Of a stretch of 64,000 bases of DNA, positions 46,109 to 54,799 are shown in pieces. The notes beneath the pieces are model-generated. The model did no database searches and had not been told where the DNA came from. It saw nothing but the letters and a program-made list of their open reading frames with translations. How positions within the stretch are numbered: the stretch's first letter is position 1; each line of letters begins with the position of its first letter. Source of the DNA: Ww85 sp963745765 (lineage in GTDB: Bacteria; Desulfobacterota; Desulfobulbia; Desulfobulbales; Desulfocapsaceae); contig CAVUYQ010000018.1 in NCBI GenBank assembly GCA_963745765.1, positions 186,001-250,000 of the forward strand. The letters are read 5' to 3'. Made by a program: the position numbers and the translations under genes.

Positions 46109-46861
46109 TCAGGTGAAGGTACTCTGGTCCCTGAACACCACAACCGCCCCGCGAATTGTCGAATTATCAATGATCGGAGTACTGACATACTCTACGGGAA
46201 AACTCGACCCGTCGCGAGTCCAGAACACGTCATCTGAACTGAAATGAATGATGCCGTCGAGATATGCCTGCCCGATAAGGCAATCTTTCTCATCATGGGG
46301 AGTGCCGTCAGCATGGGAGTGATGCACGAGTTCATGATGCGATTGTCCGGTCAGTTCATCAATATCCCAGCCGGTCATTACAGATGCTGCCGTGTTGAGA
46401 AAAGTGACTTTGCCATCGGTATCGAGTCCGAAAATGCCCTCACCTGCTGAATTCAAGATCAGTTCCATACGTTTGTGCAGTTCCCTGCTTTTCGTTTCTG
46501 CCTGATGACGTTCAGCAATTTCACGATTGAGCGAAGCGTTGACGACGGCGATTTCAAAGATACGTTTTTCAATGATCAATTCATGGTCATGACGGGTCTG
46601 GGCATGATGCGCTTCTGCTTTTACAAGACGATCTTCAAGCTCTTTTATTTTGTCCCGGTCCTTATTGAAAATTGAAATGAACAGAAAAAGAACAACGAGG
46701 AACAGGCAGATGATTCCGGTGGTCGGGCCTATTAACGTTAGTGATGAGGCGTGCCCGGTTGTGTCGCGTGAAAGATAGACCGTGGCAACCAGTAATGCTG
46801 TATAGACAAGCATTATCACACTAACAAGTACAGTATTTCTTTTTATATCAATCATTTGCAT
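46109..46861 (-). CDS. Membrane-bound PAS sensor protein without kinase domain
   Basis: About 250 residues from ATG 46861, overlapping the kinase gene end; ATG 46855 is an alternative. Two membrane helices (about 10-32 and 45-68) are followed by a coiled coil of about 65 residues and one PAS domain (about 135-245, GEGIFGLDTDGKVTFLNTAA). There is no catalytic or DNA-binding domain. It lies between the kinase and regulator genes and may present a membrane or redox signal to the kinase. That role is inferred from gene order. Confidence 0.8.
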   Translation of the reverse strand: MQMIDIKRNTVLVSVIMLVYTALLVATVYLSRDTTGHASSLTLIGPTTGIICLFLVVLFLFISIFNKDRDKIKELEDRLVKAEAHHAQTRHDHELIIEKRIFEIAVVNASLNREIAERHQAETKSRELHKRMELILNSAGEGIFGLDTDGKVTFLNTAASVMTGWDIDELTGQSHHELVHHSHADGTPHDEKDCLIGQAYLDGIIHFSSDDVFWTRDGSSFPVEYVSTPIIDNSTIRGAVVVFRDQSTFT

Positions 46862-48899
46862 TATTCTCTTTGGAAGCAGTCGGCAGATCCAGGGTAATAG
46901 CTGTGAAGTTATTGAATCGACTATGTATACGCATATTTCCGCCGTTTTCCTGGATAAGGCCATAACTGATACTGAGCCCAAGCCCCGTTCCCTGGCCATT
47001 TGGTTTTGTTGAAAAAAATGGATCAAAGACCCGATCAAGTATGTGATGTTCGATACCCGTTCCAAAATCGGTAATCTTCAGCCTGACATAGGGAGTCTTT
47101 CCTTGTTGAACGACGGATCCTGAAAATACCAGTTTCTTTTGCGGATGAGGCTGGGGGAACCGTTCATTCAGCGCATATCTGCTGTTGTTTATGATATTAA
47201 GCAACACCTGCTGAATTTGTGAAGGATTGCAAAATATCAGCGGAAGCGCGTTGGCAAAATCTATGTCCAGGATGATATCATCCCTGAGTAGCTGGTGGTG
47301 GACCAGTTCAAGACAGTCTTCCAGTAACTGCCTGCTGTCAACCGGTTCAGGTTCTTCGATACGATGTCGTGAAAAATCCAACAGGTTGCGTACAATACCG
47401 GCGATCCGTTTGCTCTCCGTGGTAATACGGTCGGCAATCGCCGCCCCCTGTTCATCAAGCGTGAGATCGTGCAGCATTTGTGCATAGTTCAGTATGGCAT
47501 TGATCGGGTTGTTAATTTCGTGAGCCACGCCGGCGGCTAACTCACCGATAGAGGCCAGTTGAGACGCCCTGATGGCCTCTGCCTTATGGCGCTCCTCTTC
47601 CGTCATGTCCCGTGCCACCAGCAGGGTGGCTTCTTCGGTGTCAGGGGAATCTTTTAACGGGCTGACAGTGAGCAGATAGTCACCGTGCAACCCGACGAGT
47701 TCAGTATGCAGAATCCTGCTTTTCCCTGTGTGGATGAGGTCTATCAGGGGACAGGAGCTCCCTTTTTTTCTGCCGCCATGAAGAATCTTACAGACAGACT
47801 CGCCGATTACTTCGTTTCTTGTCTTGCGGGAAGCACTGAAAGTGGCATGATTTGCATCAAGAATAATGCCTTTCCTGGAAACGATCAGGGCCGGGTCCTG
47901 GATGGTGGCGAATATGTTTTCCCATTTGGCGAGAGCCCGGTCATATTTGTGAACGGCATTGAGTCGATCGGTAACGTCGATACCGAAAAGAACCATGCCG
48001 ACCGTTCCCGTTTCGATATCCGGCTTGATTGAACCGTGCCAGTCGAAAATGTGAGAATTGCCGTCACTGGTCATCAGCGGCGCTCTGAAACCGAGATGTT
48101 TAGAATCGCTTTTCAACAGATCGGAAATAATATTCTGATAGTGCAAGCGGTCGTCAGACGACAGGAGAACATCAACCCAGTAACGATTGAGAACATCTTT
48201 CTGCTTATACCCGGTGACTCTTTCTGCTTCGGGGTTGAAACGCAGTATTTTTCCGCAGGGAGTGATAGCGACCATCAAGGCCTGAATGGTGTCGATAATT
48301 TCGTTGTTAAAATCTCTTTCAAACTGCAATTGGACCGAGACATCGTGGCTATAGAGGGTTAGTGAGAGATCAGCAATGGCTGTCTCGAGAAAATCAACTT
48401 CGGCTTCGGGGAAAGCGTCGATGTTTGATGAATACAGGGCTATGATTCCATACATTGAATCCTGGTGTTTGAATGGCCAGATGCCATAGGACCTGCAGGA
48501 TATCTCTCCCGGCAGAAGCGGGATGGTAAGCGGGGGACTGATGTCGCGGGCAATGCAGTTCCGGTGGGTCTGCAGGACATGTTCAATCGGTGTAATCAGG
48601 GGTTTGTCTAACAGTATCTGTCGGCGACTGACTTCCCTTGAACCATGATCTTCCCCCGCAAAGGGCTGGAGAAACGACAGGGGGACGATACCTGCGTTTT
48701 CGGGATTGTACCGACCGATCCAGGCCCCGCAAAAGTTACTATACCTGAGCAGGATCTCTCCACATCGTTTGAGGATCTCGTTTCCACTCTGGCTTGGCAG
48801 ATCTTCACTATTGAGGCGGTTAATAGCCTGTAAAATTCTCGTTCGCCGCACCAGAACATCGTGCAACTGGTCCCTTACTGCTCTTGTTCCTGGTGACAT
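46848..48899 (-). CDS. Soluble sensor histidine kinase (GAF-like, PAS, PAS)
   Basis: A protein of 683 residues from ATG 48899; the frame is open to 49004, but that stretch contains the palindromic site and lacks family resemblance. A GAF-like N-terminal domain (about 20-190) is followed by two PAS domains (about 200-325 and 330-450). The phospho-acceptor motif is AAGVAHEINNPINAILNYAQ. The ATPase has LLNIINNSRYAL, ITDFGTGI and GQGTGLGLS. No membrane segments are seen. It is the first gene of the operon with the PAS protein and sigma-54 regulator, and the predicted cognate kinase of that regulator. Confidence 0.9.
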   Translation of the reverse strand: MSPGTRAVRDQLHDVLVRRTRILQAINRLNSEDLPSQSGNEILKRCGEILLRYSNFCGAWIGRYNPENAGIVPLSFLQPFAGEDHGSREVSRRQILLDKPLITPIEHVLQTHRNCIARDISPPLTIPLLPGEISCRSYGIWPFKHQDSMYGIIALYSSNIDAFPEAEVDFLETAIADLSLTLYSHDVSVQLQFERDFNNEIIDTIQALMVAITPCGKILRFNPEAERVTGYKQKDVLNRYWVDVLLSSDDRLHYQNIISDLLKSDSKHLGFRAPLMTSDGNSHIFDWHGSIKPDIETGTVGMVLFGIDVTDRLNAVHKYDRALAKWENIFATIQDPALIVSRKGIILDANHATFSASRKTRNEVIGESVCKILHGGRKKGSSCPLIDLIHTGKSRILHTELVGLHGDYLLTVSPLKDSPDTEEATLLVARDMTEEERHKAEAIRASQLASIGELAAGVAHEINNPINAILNYAQMLHDLTLDEQGAAIADRITTESKRIAGIVRNLLDFSRHRIEEPEPVDSRQLLEDCLELVHHQLLRDDIILDIDFANALPLIFCNPSQIQQVLLNIINNSRYALNERFPQPHPQKKLVFSGSVVQQGKTPYVRLKITDFGTGIEHHILDRVFDPFFSTKPNGQGTGLGLSISYGLIQENGGNMRIHSRFNNFTAITLDLPTASKENNAND

Positions 48900-48935
48900 T
48901 GCCTGCTGCACCTCTCTGCCGATTCTTGTCCTCTG

Positions 48936-48949
48936 CCACACATGTGTGG
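48936..48949. promoter_or_regulatory. Palindrome CCACACATGTGTGG before the kinase gene
   Basis: A perfect 14-nt palindrome 37 nt upstream of the kinase ATG. It shares the half-site CCACACAT with the 36-nt palindrome at 44080. A further half-site ACCACACA lies at 48987-48994. This is consistent with autoregulation of the kinase operon. Confidence 0.5.
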
Positions 48950-49034
48950 TAAACGGGGGGCTTTCGAGTCTGTCCAGCCCAAGTATACCACACAATCGTA
49001 GCATTTGGGGGGGATTCCATCTTATACGTCAGAG

Positions 49035-49052
49035 ATGCAAATTTTACACCTG
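49035..49052 (-). promoter_or_regulatory. Weak sigma-54-like promoter candidate for the kinase operon
   Basis: On the minus strand AGGTGTAAAATTTGCA has GG-N10-GC spacing and a perfect TTGCA -12 element but a poor -24 element. It lies about 135 nt upstream of the kinase ATG. Confidence 0.25.
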
Positions 49053-49105
49053 TTAGCCTGACGTTCACGAGTTGAGACAAACTGCTCGTCAAGGAGACTG
49101 GCGAT

Positions 49106-49458
49106 TCACCATACTTTAGTAGGTGAATCGAAAAGTGACGCGGGAGAGCAGACTGTATCGAATCGCCTCCGGTGAACCTTACCAGCTTGAAAGTTCTTAT
49201 CAGTCCACTGCTGTTGTCTGAGAGGATATGTAATGGGGTTACCCTGCAGGTGTCGACTTCGGGCAGCGATCTCGGCCAACTCATAGAACCATTTTTTTGC
49301 CTGGCAGCCGATCAGATAGCAGATGCCGCCAGTCTTTTACTCTTTTCCGCAATGGCGACACGATATCCCGCCTCGACCAGGTCGAAGGCCGCACTATGTC
49401 CGGCTGTGCCGATACTTATTACCAATACGTCCTGATTCGCTTTGATTGGCTCTGTCAT
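49106..49458 (-). pseudogene. Remnant of a FAD-dependent disulfide oxidoreductase
   Basis: From ATG 49458 the frame reads as an N-terminal FAD-binding Rossmann unit (DVLVISIGTAGHSAAFDLVE, then AGYRVAIAEKSKR). It stops at 49312, while another frame continues with GGICYLIGCQAKKWFYELAE and ARSRHLQGNPI. This matches the redox CxxxxC site and following helix of glutathione-reductase/dihydrolipoamide-dehydrogenase-type proteins. The open frame ends at 49106 and the remaining three quarters of the gene are missing. It is therefore truncated as well as frameshifted. Confidence 0.7.
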
Positions 49459-49504
49459 TTTATGCGCGTAGCAGTGTTACACCTCATCTGTCGATGGTGT
49501 TCCA

Positions 49505-50182
49505 TCATACTGAATCCGGCAGATAGGAGGCCAGGTCTTTTACATAGCGGGTCAGGACTTTGAAATTATTCCTGTTCAGGGCAGCAACAGCTTTCGGCCC
49601 GTCATCGCCTGCCAGCCTCATCACGAGCTGGTGTGTACCGGGATATTTGCGTACCGGCCAGCTAAAAAGGCTCTGAATATTCACGCCGAGATCTCTCAGA
49701 AGAGCGCTCACCTCGGCGATGGCACCAATCCGGTCGTTGACCAGAACACAGAGCCGCACCGAATCATCGTTCATGCCGATGGCTTCGAGCAGCACTCCCA
49801 TGACGTCAGTACTGGTGACGATACCGACCAGTTCCTCCTGATCCATGACCGGCAGGGAGTTGATATTTCTGGTCTGCATGATATGTGCGGCGCGCTCAAC
49901 GGTTGTCTCGGGGGTAATCGTGGTCACCGCTTTTATCATGACCATTTTTACCAGGATTTTTTCGAGCAGGTAGCCCAGTTCATGGGTACTCAGAGTTGTC
50001 GCCGGTGAGGCCCAGTACTGTTTCAGATCACGATCAGAGAGAAGCCCTACCAGTTTGTCTTTGTTGTTCACGACCAGCAGGTGATCGATATTTTTGTTCT
50101 CAATAAGCTTCCTCGCTTCAACCAGTGAGGCATCGGGAGAAATGGTGATTAAGTCTGTATGCATGATTCTGCCGATATACAT
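49505..50182 (-). CDS. CBS-pair plus ACT-domain protein (AcuB-like)
   Basis: A protein of 225 residues with AAGGAGGAG before the ATG. Two CBS motifs (residues about 5-60 and 80-135, for example DHLLVVNNKDKLVGLLSDRD and LPVMDQEELVGIVTSTDVMG) are followed by a C-terminal ACT domain (about 140-210). CBS pairs bind adenosyl ligands and ACT domains bind amino acids, so it is probably a cytosolic energy or amino-acid sensor. It is divergent from the iorAB operon, suggesting a regulatory link to aryl-pyruvate oxidation. Confidence 0.88.
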   Translation of the reverse strand: MYIGRIMHTDLITISPDASLVEARKLIENKNIDHLLVVNNKDKLVGLLSDRDLKQYWASPATTLSTHELGYLLEKILVKMVMIKAVTTITPETTVERAAHIMQTRNINSLPVMDQEELVGIVTSTDVMGVLLEAIGMNDDSVRLCVLVNDRIGAIAEVSALLRDLGVNIQSLFSWPVRKYPGTHQLVMRLAGDDGPKAVAALNRNNFKVLTRYVKDLASYLPDSV

Positions 50183-50499
50183 GGGCTCCTCCTTGTCGGA
50201 TAGCTTCGAACGATTTCCCTGCTGTCAGTGTCAACCTCTCTCATATCATATTATAAATCAAGTGGTCGTGGAATGAAATGGCATAAATGTTTAACCTGCG
50301 ACAATCAAACAGAATCCGTGAAAGCGTGAGATTTTCTATAAGGAGCCTGAACCGGGATCGCGACCACGTATCGGGACTTGAAAAAAGACTTGCCTGCAGA
50401 GCAGATTTCAGAGTAGTTTCATTGATTGCTTAATCAATTGGTGTAACGTGGCTGGTATTTATTAACCTTGGTCATCGGGAGTAGGTAAAATCAAAAGCA
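50183..50499. promoter_or_regulatory. Divergent promoter region between CBS-ACT gene and iorA
   Basis: A stretch of 317 nt, A/T-rich around 50240-50290. It must contain promoters for both directions, but no consensus element is clear and no RNA structure was recognised. iorA lacks a strong ribosome site. Confidence 0.3.
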
Positions 50500-52317
50500 A
50501 TGACAGCAAAATTGAATGAAAAATCCTTGTGGATGTCGGGCAACGAGGCAATAGCTCTCGGCGCATATGAAGCCGGAGTGATTGTTGCTTCCGGTTACCC
50601 CGGTACGCCGTCAACGGAAATATTGGAAAATCTTTGTGGTTATGAAGGGGTTTATACCGAATGGGCGCCGAACGAAAAAGTAGCTCTTGAGGTCGCGATC
50701 GGGGCATCTTTTGCCGGAGGCAGGGCCTTTGCGACCATGAAGCATGTCGGGTTGAATGTTGCCGCTGATCCGCTCTTTACCGCCGCCTATACGGGCGGCA
50801 GGGGTGGCCTTGTCGTATTGACGGCCGATGATCCTGATATGCACTCTTCCCAGAATGAACAGGATAACAGGAATTATGCACTTGCCGCCAAACTTCCGAT
50901 GCTTGAACCCTCTGACCCGGCGGAAGCCAAGTCCTTCCTGAAGCTTGCTTTTGATCTGGGGGAAACTCTTGATACGCCGGTCATGCTGCGCATCACCACC
51001 AGAATTGCCCATGTCAAGGGCGTGGTTGAAAGAGGGGAGAAGCACTCTGGTCCGGATCATATTGAGATCGAAAAACACCCGGAAAAGTTTGTGATGCTTC
51101 CCGCCATGGCACGACAGCGTCGCCGGTATGTTGAAGAGCGGATGAAAAAATGCCGGCAGATAGCTGAAAGCGCTCCTTATAACAGAGTAGAGGATGGTGA
51201 CAGGAAACGTGGTTTTATTACCTCCGGTGTCTCCTATCTTTACGTGAAAGAAGCCTTTCCCGAGGCTGCCGTTCTTAAACTTGGCATGGTATGGCCGCTG
51301 CCGGAGAGGAAGATCAGGGATTTTGCCGCCACGGTTGATACCCTCTACATTGTTGAGGAGCTCGACCCGTTTATCGAAACCCAGGTAAAGGCCATGGGCA
51401 TCGATTGCATCGGTAAGGAACTGATTTCCCCCATTGGTGAACTGAGTACCGCTGTCGTCCGCAACAGTATTGATCCTACCCACGCCAAGGCCGATCTGTT
51501 TGCACCGGTTCAGCTGCCGCCGCGGCCTCCGAATATGTGTCCCGGCTGTCCGCATCGCGGTATTTTCTTTACGCTTTCACGCTTAAAGGTGTTCGTCTCG
51601 GGAGATATTGGCTGTTATACGCTTGGTTTCCTGCCACCGCTCAGCGCTCTTGATTCAACCGTGTGCATGGGCGCTTCCATACCGATGGCGCATGGCATGC
51701 TCAAGGCGATGGGCGAAGGGTCGCATGACAGGGTCGTCTCGGTCATCGGTGACTCAACCTTTGTTCACTCCGGTATTACCGGGCTCATCAATTCCGTGTA
51801 CAACGGTTCTGCCGCAACCCTCATTATTCTTGATAACCGCATTACCGCCATGACCGGTCAACAGCAAAATCCGGCATCCGGAGCGACCATCAAAGGAGAG
51901 GCCGCCCAATCCCTTGATCTTGAGGCCATATGCCGGGCCGTTGGTGTTAAGCATGTTCAGGTCATCAACCCGCACGACGTGCCTGAATGTCGGAAAGTGA
52001 TAAAGGAGGAAGTGGAGCGTGACGAGATGTCGGTAATCATCGCCCGGGCACCTTGTGTGCTGCTGCCGGAGCTGAAGCTGCGAAAACCGGTCTCCTATTA
52101 TACCAATATTGATAATTGTGTCGGCTGCACCTCCTGCATCAGGCTGGGTTGCCCGGCAATCAGCTGGACACCTTTTGCTGAAGGTGAAGCAGAGGCCCGG
52201 GGATACAAAAAAAGTCAGAAAGGCTATTCCAGAATCGACGAAGTGCTCTGCAATGATTGCGGGCAGTGTGCCTCCCTGTGTAAATTCAATGCTATTACCA
52301 GGGGGGAGGCAAAATAA
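50500..52317 (+). CDS. iorA: Indolepyruvate ferredoxin oxidoreductase, alpha subunit
   Basis: Oxidatively decarboxylates aryl-pyruvates from Trp, Phe and Tyr to aryl-acetyl-CoA, reducing ferredoxin. It has 605 residues. The N-terminal pyrimidine-binding domain shows SGYPGTPSTEILENL. The TPP-binding domain has GDIGCYTLGFLPP and VIGDSTFVHSGITGLIN. Two C-terminal [4Fe-4S] sites are NCVGCTSCIRLGCPAI and LCNDCGQCASLCKF. The ATG of iorB overlaps its stop. Confidence 0.95.
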   Translation: MTAKLNEKSLWMSGNEAIALGAYEAGVIVASGYPGTPSTEILENLCGYEGVYTEWAPNEKVALEVAIGASFAGGRAFATMKHVGLNVAADPLFTAAYTGGRGGLVVLTADDPDMHSSQNEQDNRNYALAAKLPMLEPSDPAEAKSFLKLAFDLGETLDTPVMLRITTRIAHVKGVVERGEKHSGPDHIEIEKHPEKFVMLPAMARQRRRYVEERMKKCRQIAESAPYNRVEDGDRKRGFITSGVSYLYVKEAFPEAAVLKLGMVWPLPERKIRDFAATVDTLYIVEELDPFIETQVKAMGIDCIGKELISPIGELSTAVVRNSIDPTHAKADLFAPVQLPPRPPNMCPGCPHRGIFFTLSRLKVFVSGDIGCYTLGFLPPLSALDSTVCMGASIPMAHGMLKAMGEGSHDRVVSVIGDSTFVHSGITGLINSVYNGSAATLIILDNRITAMTGQQQNPASGATIKGEAAQSLDLEAICRAVGVKHVQVINPHDVPECRKVIKEEVERDEMSVIIARAPCVLLPELKLRKPVSYYTNIDNCVGCTSCIRLGCPAISWTPFAEGEAEARGYKKSQKGYSRIDEVLCNDCGQCASLCKFNAITRGEAK

Positions 52318-52901
52318 TGAGTGATATTAAGAATATTCTTTTTTCAGGAGTTGGCGGCCAGGGTATTCTGCTGGCCAGTGAACTAACCGCAATAAGTCTG
52401 CTCGCAGCGGGGCTTGACGTTAAAAAAAGCGAGGTGCACGGCATGGCCCAGCGCGGCGGTTCAGTTACCGCCCAGCTGCGCTATGGAGCACGGGTCTATT
52501 CGCCGCTGATCGATCCGGGTTGTGTCGATATCCAGATGGCCTTTGAGATGATGGAAGCCGTGCGTTACCTGCCGTACCTGCATAAAGGGAGCACGGTCAT
52601 TGTCAATACCCAGCGTATCCTGCCGCCTTCGGTGGCAACAGGGCAGGCAACATACCCTGAAAAGGTACTTGATGAGCTGACCAGCCGCGGAATCCGTGTC
52701 ATTGGTGTTGACGCTTTCAGCATTGCCCAGCAGGCGGGAGAGGTTCGGACAGCCAATGTCGCGCTGGTTGGGGCCTTGTCGTCACATTTGCCGGTTGATG
52801 AATCAGTTTTCCGGGAAATCATTGAAAAACGGGTTCCGGAGCGTTACCGGTCAGAGAATATGAAAGCCTTTGCTGCCGGTAGAGAGGCCGGTAGTCGTTA
52901 A
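52317..52901 (+). CDS. iorB: Indolepyruvate ferredoxin oxidoreductase, beta subunit
   Basis: The gamma-type catalytic subunit of the 2-oxoacid oxidoreductase family, 194 residues. The family start ILFSGVGGQGILLASELTAI and the KKSEVHGMAQRGGSVTAQLR signature are clear. It forms the heterodimer with IorA, from which it is separated by a 1-nt overlap. Confidence 0.95.
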   Translation: MSDIKNILFSGVGGQGILLASELTAISLLAAGLDVKKSEVHGMAQRGGSVTAQLRYGARVYSPLIDPGCVDIQMAFEMMEAVRYLPYLHKGSTVIVNTQRILPPSVATGQATYPEKVLDELTSRGIRVIGVDAFSIAQQAGEVRTANVALVGALSSHLPVDESVFREIIEKRVPERYRSENMKAFAAGREAGSR

Positions 52902-52927
52902 ATGTAATTCGGGGAGGTAATACGCAG

Positions 52928-54238
52928 ATGTCGACGATCTATTGGGAAGAGGAGATTGAGACTCTCCCGCGTGCGGGGCTTGAGTCAATTCAGCTGAAAC
53001 GGCTGCAGTCGCTTGTAGCTCGGGTGTACACGACGGTTGAACCGTACCGGGAAAAAATGGTTGCAGCCGGTATTAAACCTGAAGATATCCGGGAATTGAA
53101 GGACCTGCAGAAGCTGCCTTTTACCGTCAAGGAGGACCTGCGTGCCAATTATCCATTCGGTATGTTTACCATGCCCCTGGATAAGGTTGTTCGGGTGCAT
53201 GCCTCGTCGGGCACAACCGGCAAGCCGACGGTAGTCGGCTATACAAAAAAAGATATCGATACCTGGGCCGGGCTGATGGCCCGGGCCCTTGCCTGTGCCG
53301 GAGCAACCAGCGGAGACATGGTGCATAATGCCTACGGTTATGGTTTGTTCACCGGCGGTCTCGGAGCCCATTACGGGGCGGAAAAGCTCGGGGCAACGGT
53401 AATTCCGGTATCCGGGGGCAACACCAAGCGTCAGATCACCATCATGCAGGATTTCGGCTCGACGGTGCTGCTTTCGACCCCCTCCTATGCGCTGAACCTG
53501 GCAGAGGGTATGGAGGCAATGGGCATTGATCCGGCTTCGCTATCACTGCGGGTTGGTATCTTCGGGGCAGAGCCCTGGAGTGAAAACATGCGTGAAGAGG
53601 TTGAGCGCAAGCTGAACCTGAAGGCGGTCGATATCTATGGACTTTCCGAGGTTATCGGACCCGGGGTGGCAATGGAATGCCTGCTGACCAAAAAAGGAAT
53701 GCATATTTTTGAAGACCATTTCCTGCCTGAGATTATCGATCCGCAGAGCGGTGAGGTTCTGCCTCCGGGAGAAGAAGGGGAACTGGTCTTTACCACCCTG
53801 ACCAAGGAGGCCTTTCCCATTATCCGTTACCGGACCAAGGATATTTCCAGCCTCTATTACGAGACCTGCGAATGCGGCAGAACGCTCGTGCGTATGTCGA
53901 AAGTAACCGGGCGAACCGATGATATGCTCATCATCAGGGGTGTCAATGTCTTCCCCTCACAGGTCGAGCATGTCCTGATGGGTGTGGAAGGGGTTGAGCC
54001 GCATTACCAGATCATCGTCGAGCGTGAAGGATCCATGGACACCATGAGCGTTGAAGTTGAGGTGAGTGATTCCGTTTTCTCTGACGAAATCAAGAAGCTG
54101 GAACAGCTCACCCAGCGTATCACCCGGGATATCAAGGATATTCTCGGTGTTACCTGCCGGGTAAAACTGGTTAATCCACGCTCGATCCAGCGCAGTGAGG
54201 GAAAGGCGCAGCGCGTTATCGACAAACGTAAAATCTGA
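52928..54238 (+). CDS. paaK: Phenylacetate-CoA ligase
   Basis: An adenylate-forming enzyme of 436 residues that links aryl-acetates and CoA. The AMP-binding loop is SSGTTGKPTVVGYTKKDI, followed by YGLSEVIGPGVAMEC and GRTDDMLIIRGVNVFPSQVE. In anaerobes that oxidise aromatic amino acids it can run backwards, making ATP from the aryl-acetyl-CoA produced by IorAB; the 26-nt spacing to iorB supports that coupling here. GGGGAGG lies before the ATG. Confidence 0.93.
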   Translation: MSTIYWEEEIETLPRAGLESIQLKRLQSLVARVYTTVEPYREKMVAAGIKPEDIRELKDLQKLPFTVKEDLRANYPFGMFTMPLDKVVRVHASSGTTGKPTVVGYTKKDIDTWAGLMARALACAGATSGDMVHNAYGYGLFTGGLGAHYGAEKLGATVIPVSGGNTKRQITIMQDFGSTVLLSTPSYALNLAEGMEAMGIDPASLSLRVGIFGAEPWSENMREEVERKLNLKAVDIYGLSEVIGPGVAMECLLTKKGMHIFEDHFLPEIIDPQSGEVLPPGEEGELVFTTLTKEAFPIIRYRTKDISSLYYETCECGRTLVRMSKVTGRTDDMLIIRGVNVFPSQVEHVLMGVEGVEPHYQIIVEREGSMDTMSVEVEVSDSVFSDEIKKLEQLTQRITRDIKDILGVTCRVKLVNPRSIQRSEGKAQRVIDKRKI

Positions 54239-54253
54239 GTTCGGGAGAAGATC

Positions 54254-54685
54254 ATGCGTGTAGAACAGATCGCAGTATTTTTGGAGAATAAATCCGGCCG
54301 GCTGGCCGAGATAACAGCTATTCTTGCTGAAAATGGTATCAATATCCGTGCCCTGTCCGTCGCCGATACTGCCGATTTTGGCATTCTCAGGCTGATTGTC
54401 GACAAGGTGGAGCTTGCTGAAAAGGTATTGCGGGCAAACGGTTTTACCGTGGGCAAGACAAATGTTATCGCTGTTGAGGTACCTGATCGCACCGGCGGCC
54501 TGGCAACGGTGTTGAAATCGATCAATGAAGCCAGTCTCAATGTCGAGTATATGTATGCCTTTGTCAATAAAACTGGTGAAAATGCCGTTCTGATTTTCAG
54601 ATTTGAGGATATGGACCGTGCCATAGAGTCACTGCTCAAGGACGGTTTTACTATCCTGAAGAGTGAGGAAATCTACAATTTGTAG
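54254..54685 (+). CDS. Tandem ACT-domain amino-acid-binding protein
   Basis: A protein of 143 residues made of two ACT domains: VEQIAVFLENKSGRLAEITA at the start and IAVEVPDRTGGLATVLKSIN at about residue 77. It has no enzymatic domain. Proteins of this type are commonly found beside iorAB and paaK and presumably sense aromatic or branched-chain amino acids; its target is unknown. It lies 15 nt after paaK. Confidence 0.88.
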   Translation: MRVEQIAVFLENKSGRLAEITAILAENGINIRALSVADTADFGILRLIVDKVELAEKVLRANGFTVGKTNVIAVEVPDRTGGLATVLKSINEASLNVEYMYAFVNKTGENAVLIFRFEDMDRAIESLLKDGFTILKSEEIYNL

Positions 54686-54799
54686 TAATTACTTGAATTT
54701 TCGTGTTGTATGTGCAGGCATCCTGACCTCGGTGAGGCAGGTGAATAAGGTTCTCCGGCTTCCTGGTTCCGGGGTTGTAATCCATACGTGGGAGAAGAT

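Noticed and set aside
50611..51555. Open frame of 314 codons on the minus strand
   Set aside because: Fully antisense to iorA, which has clear family motifs; the antisense product resembles nothing.
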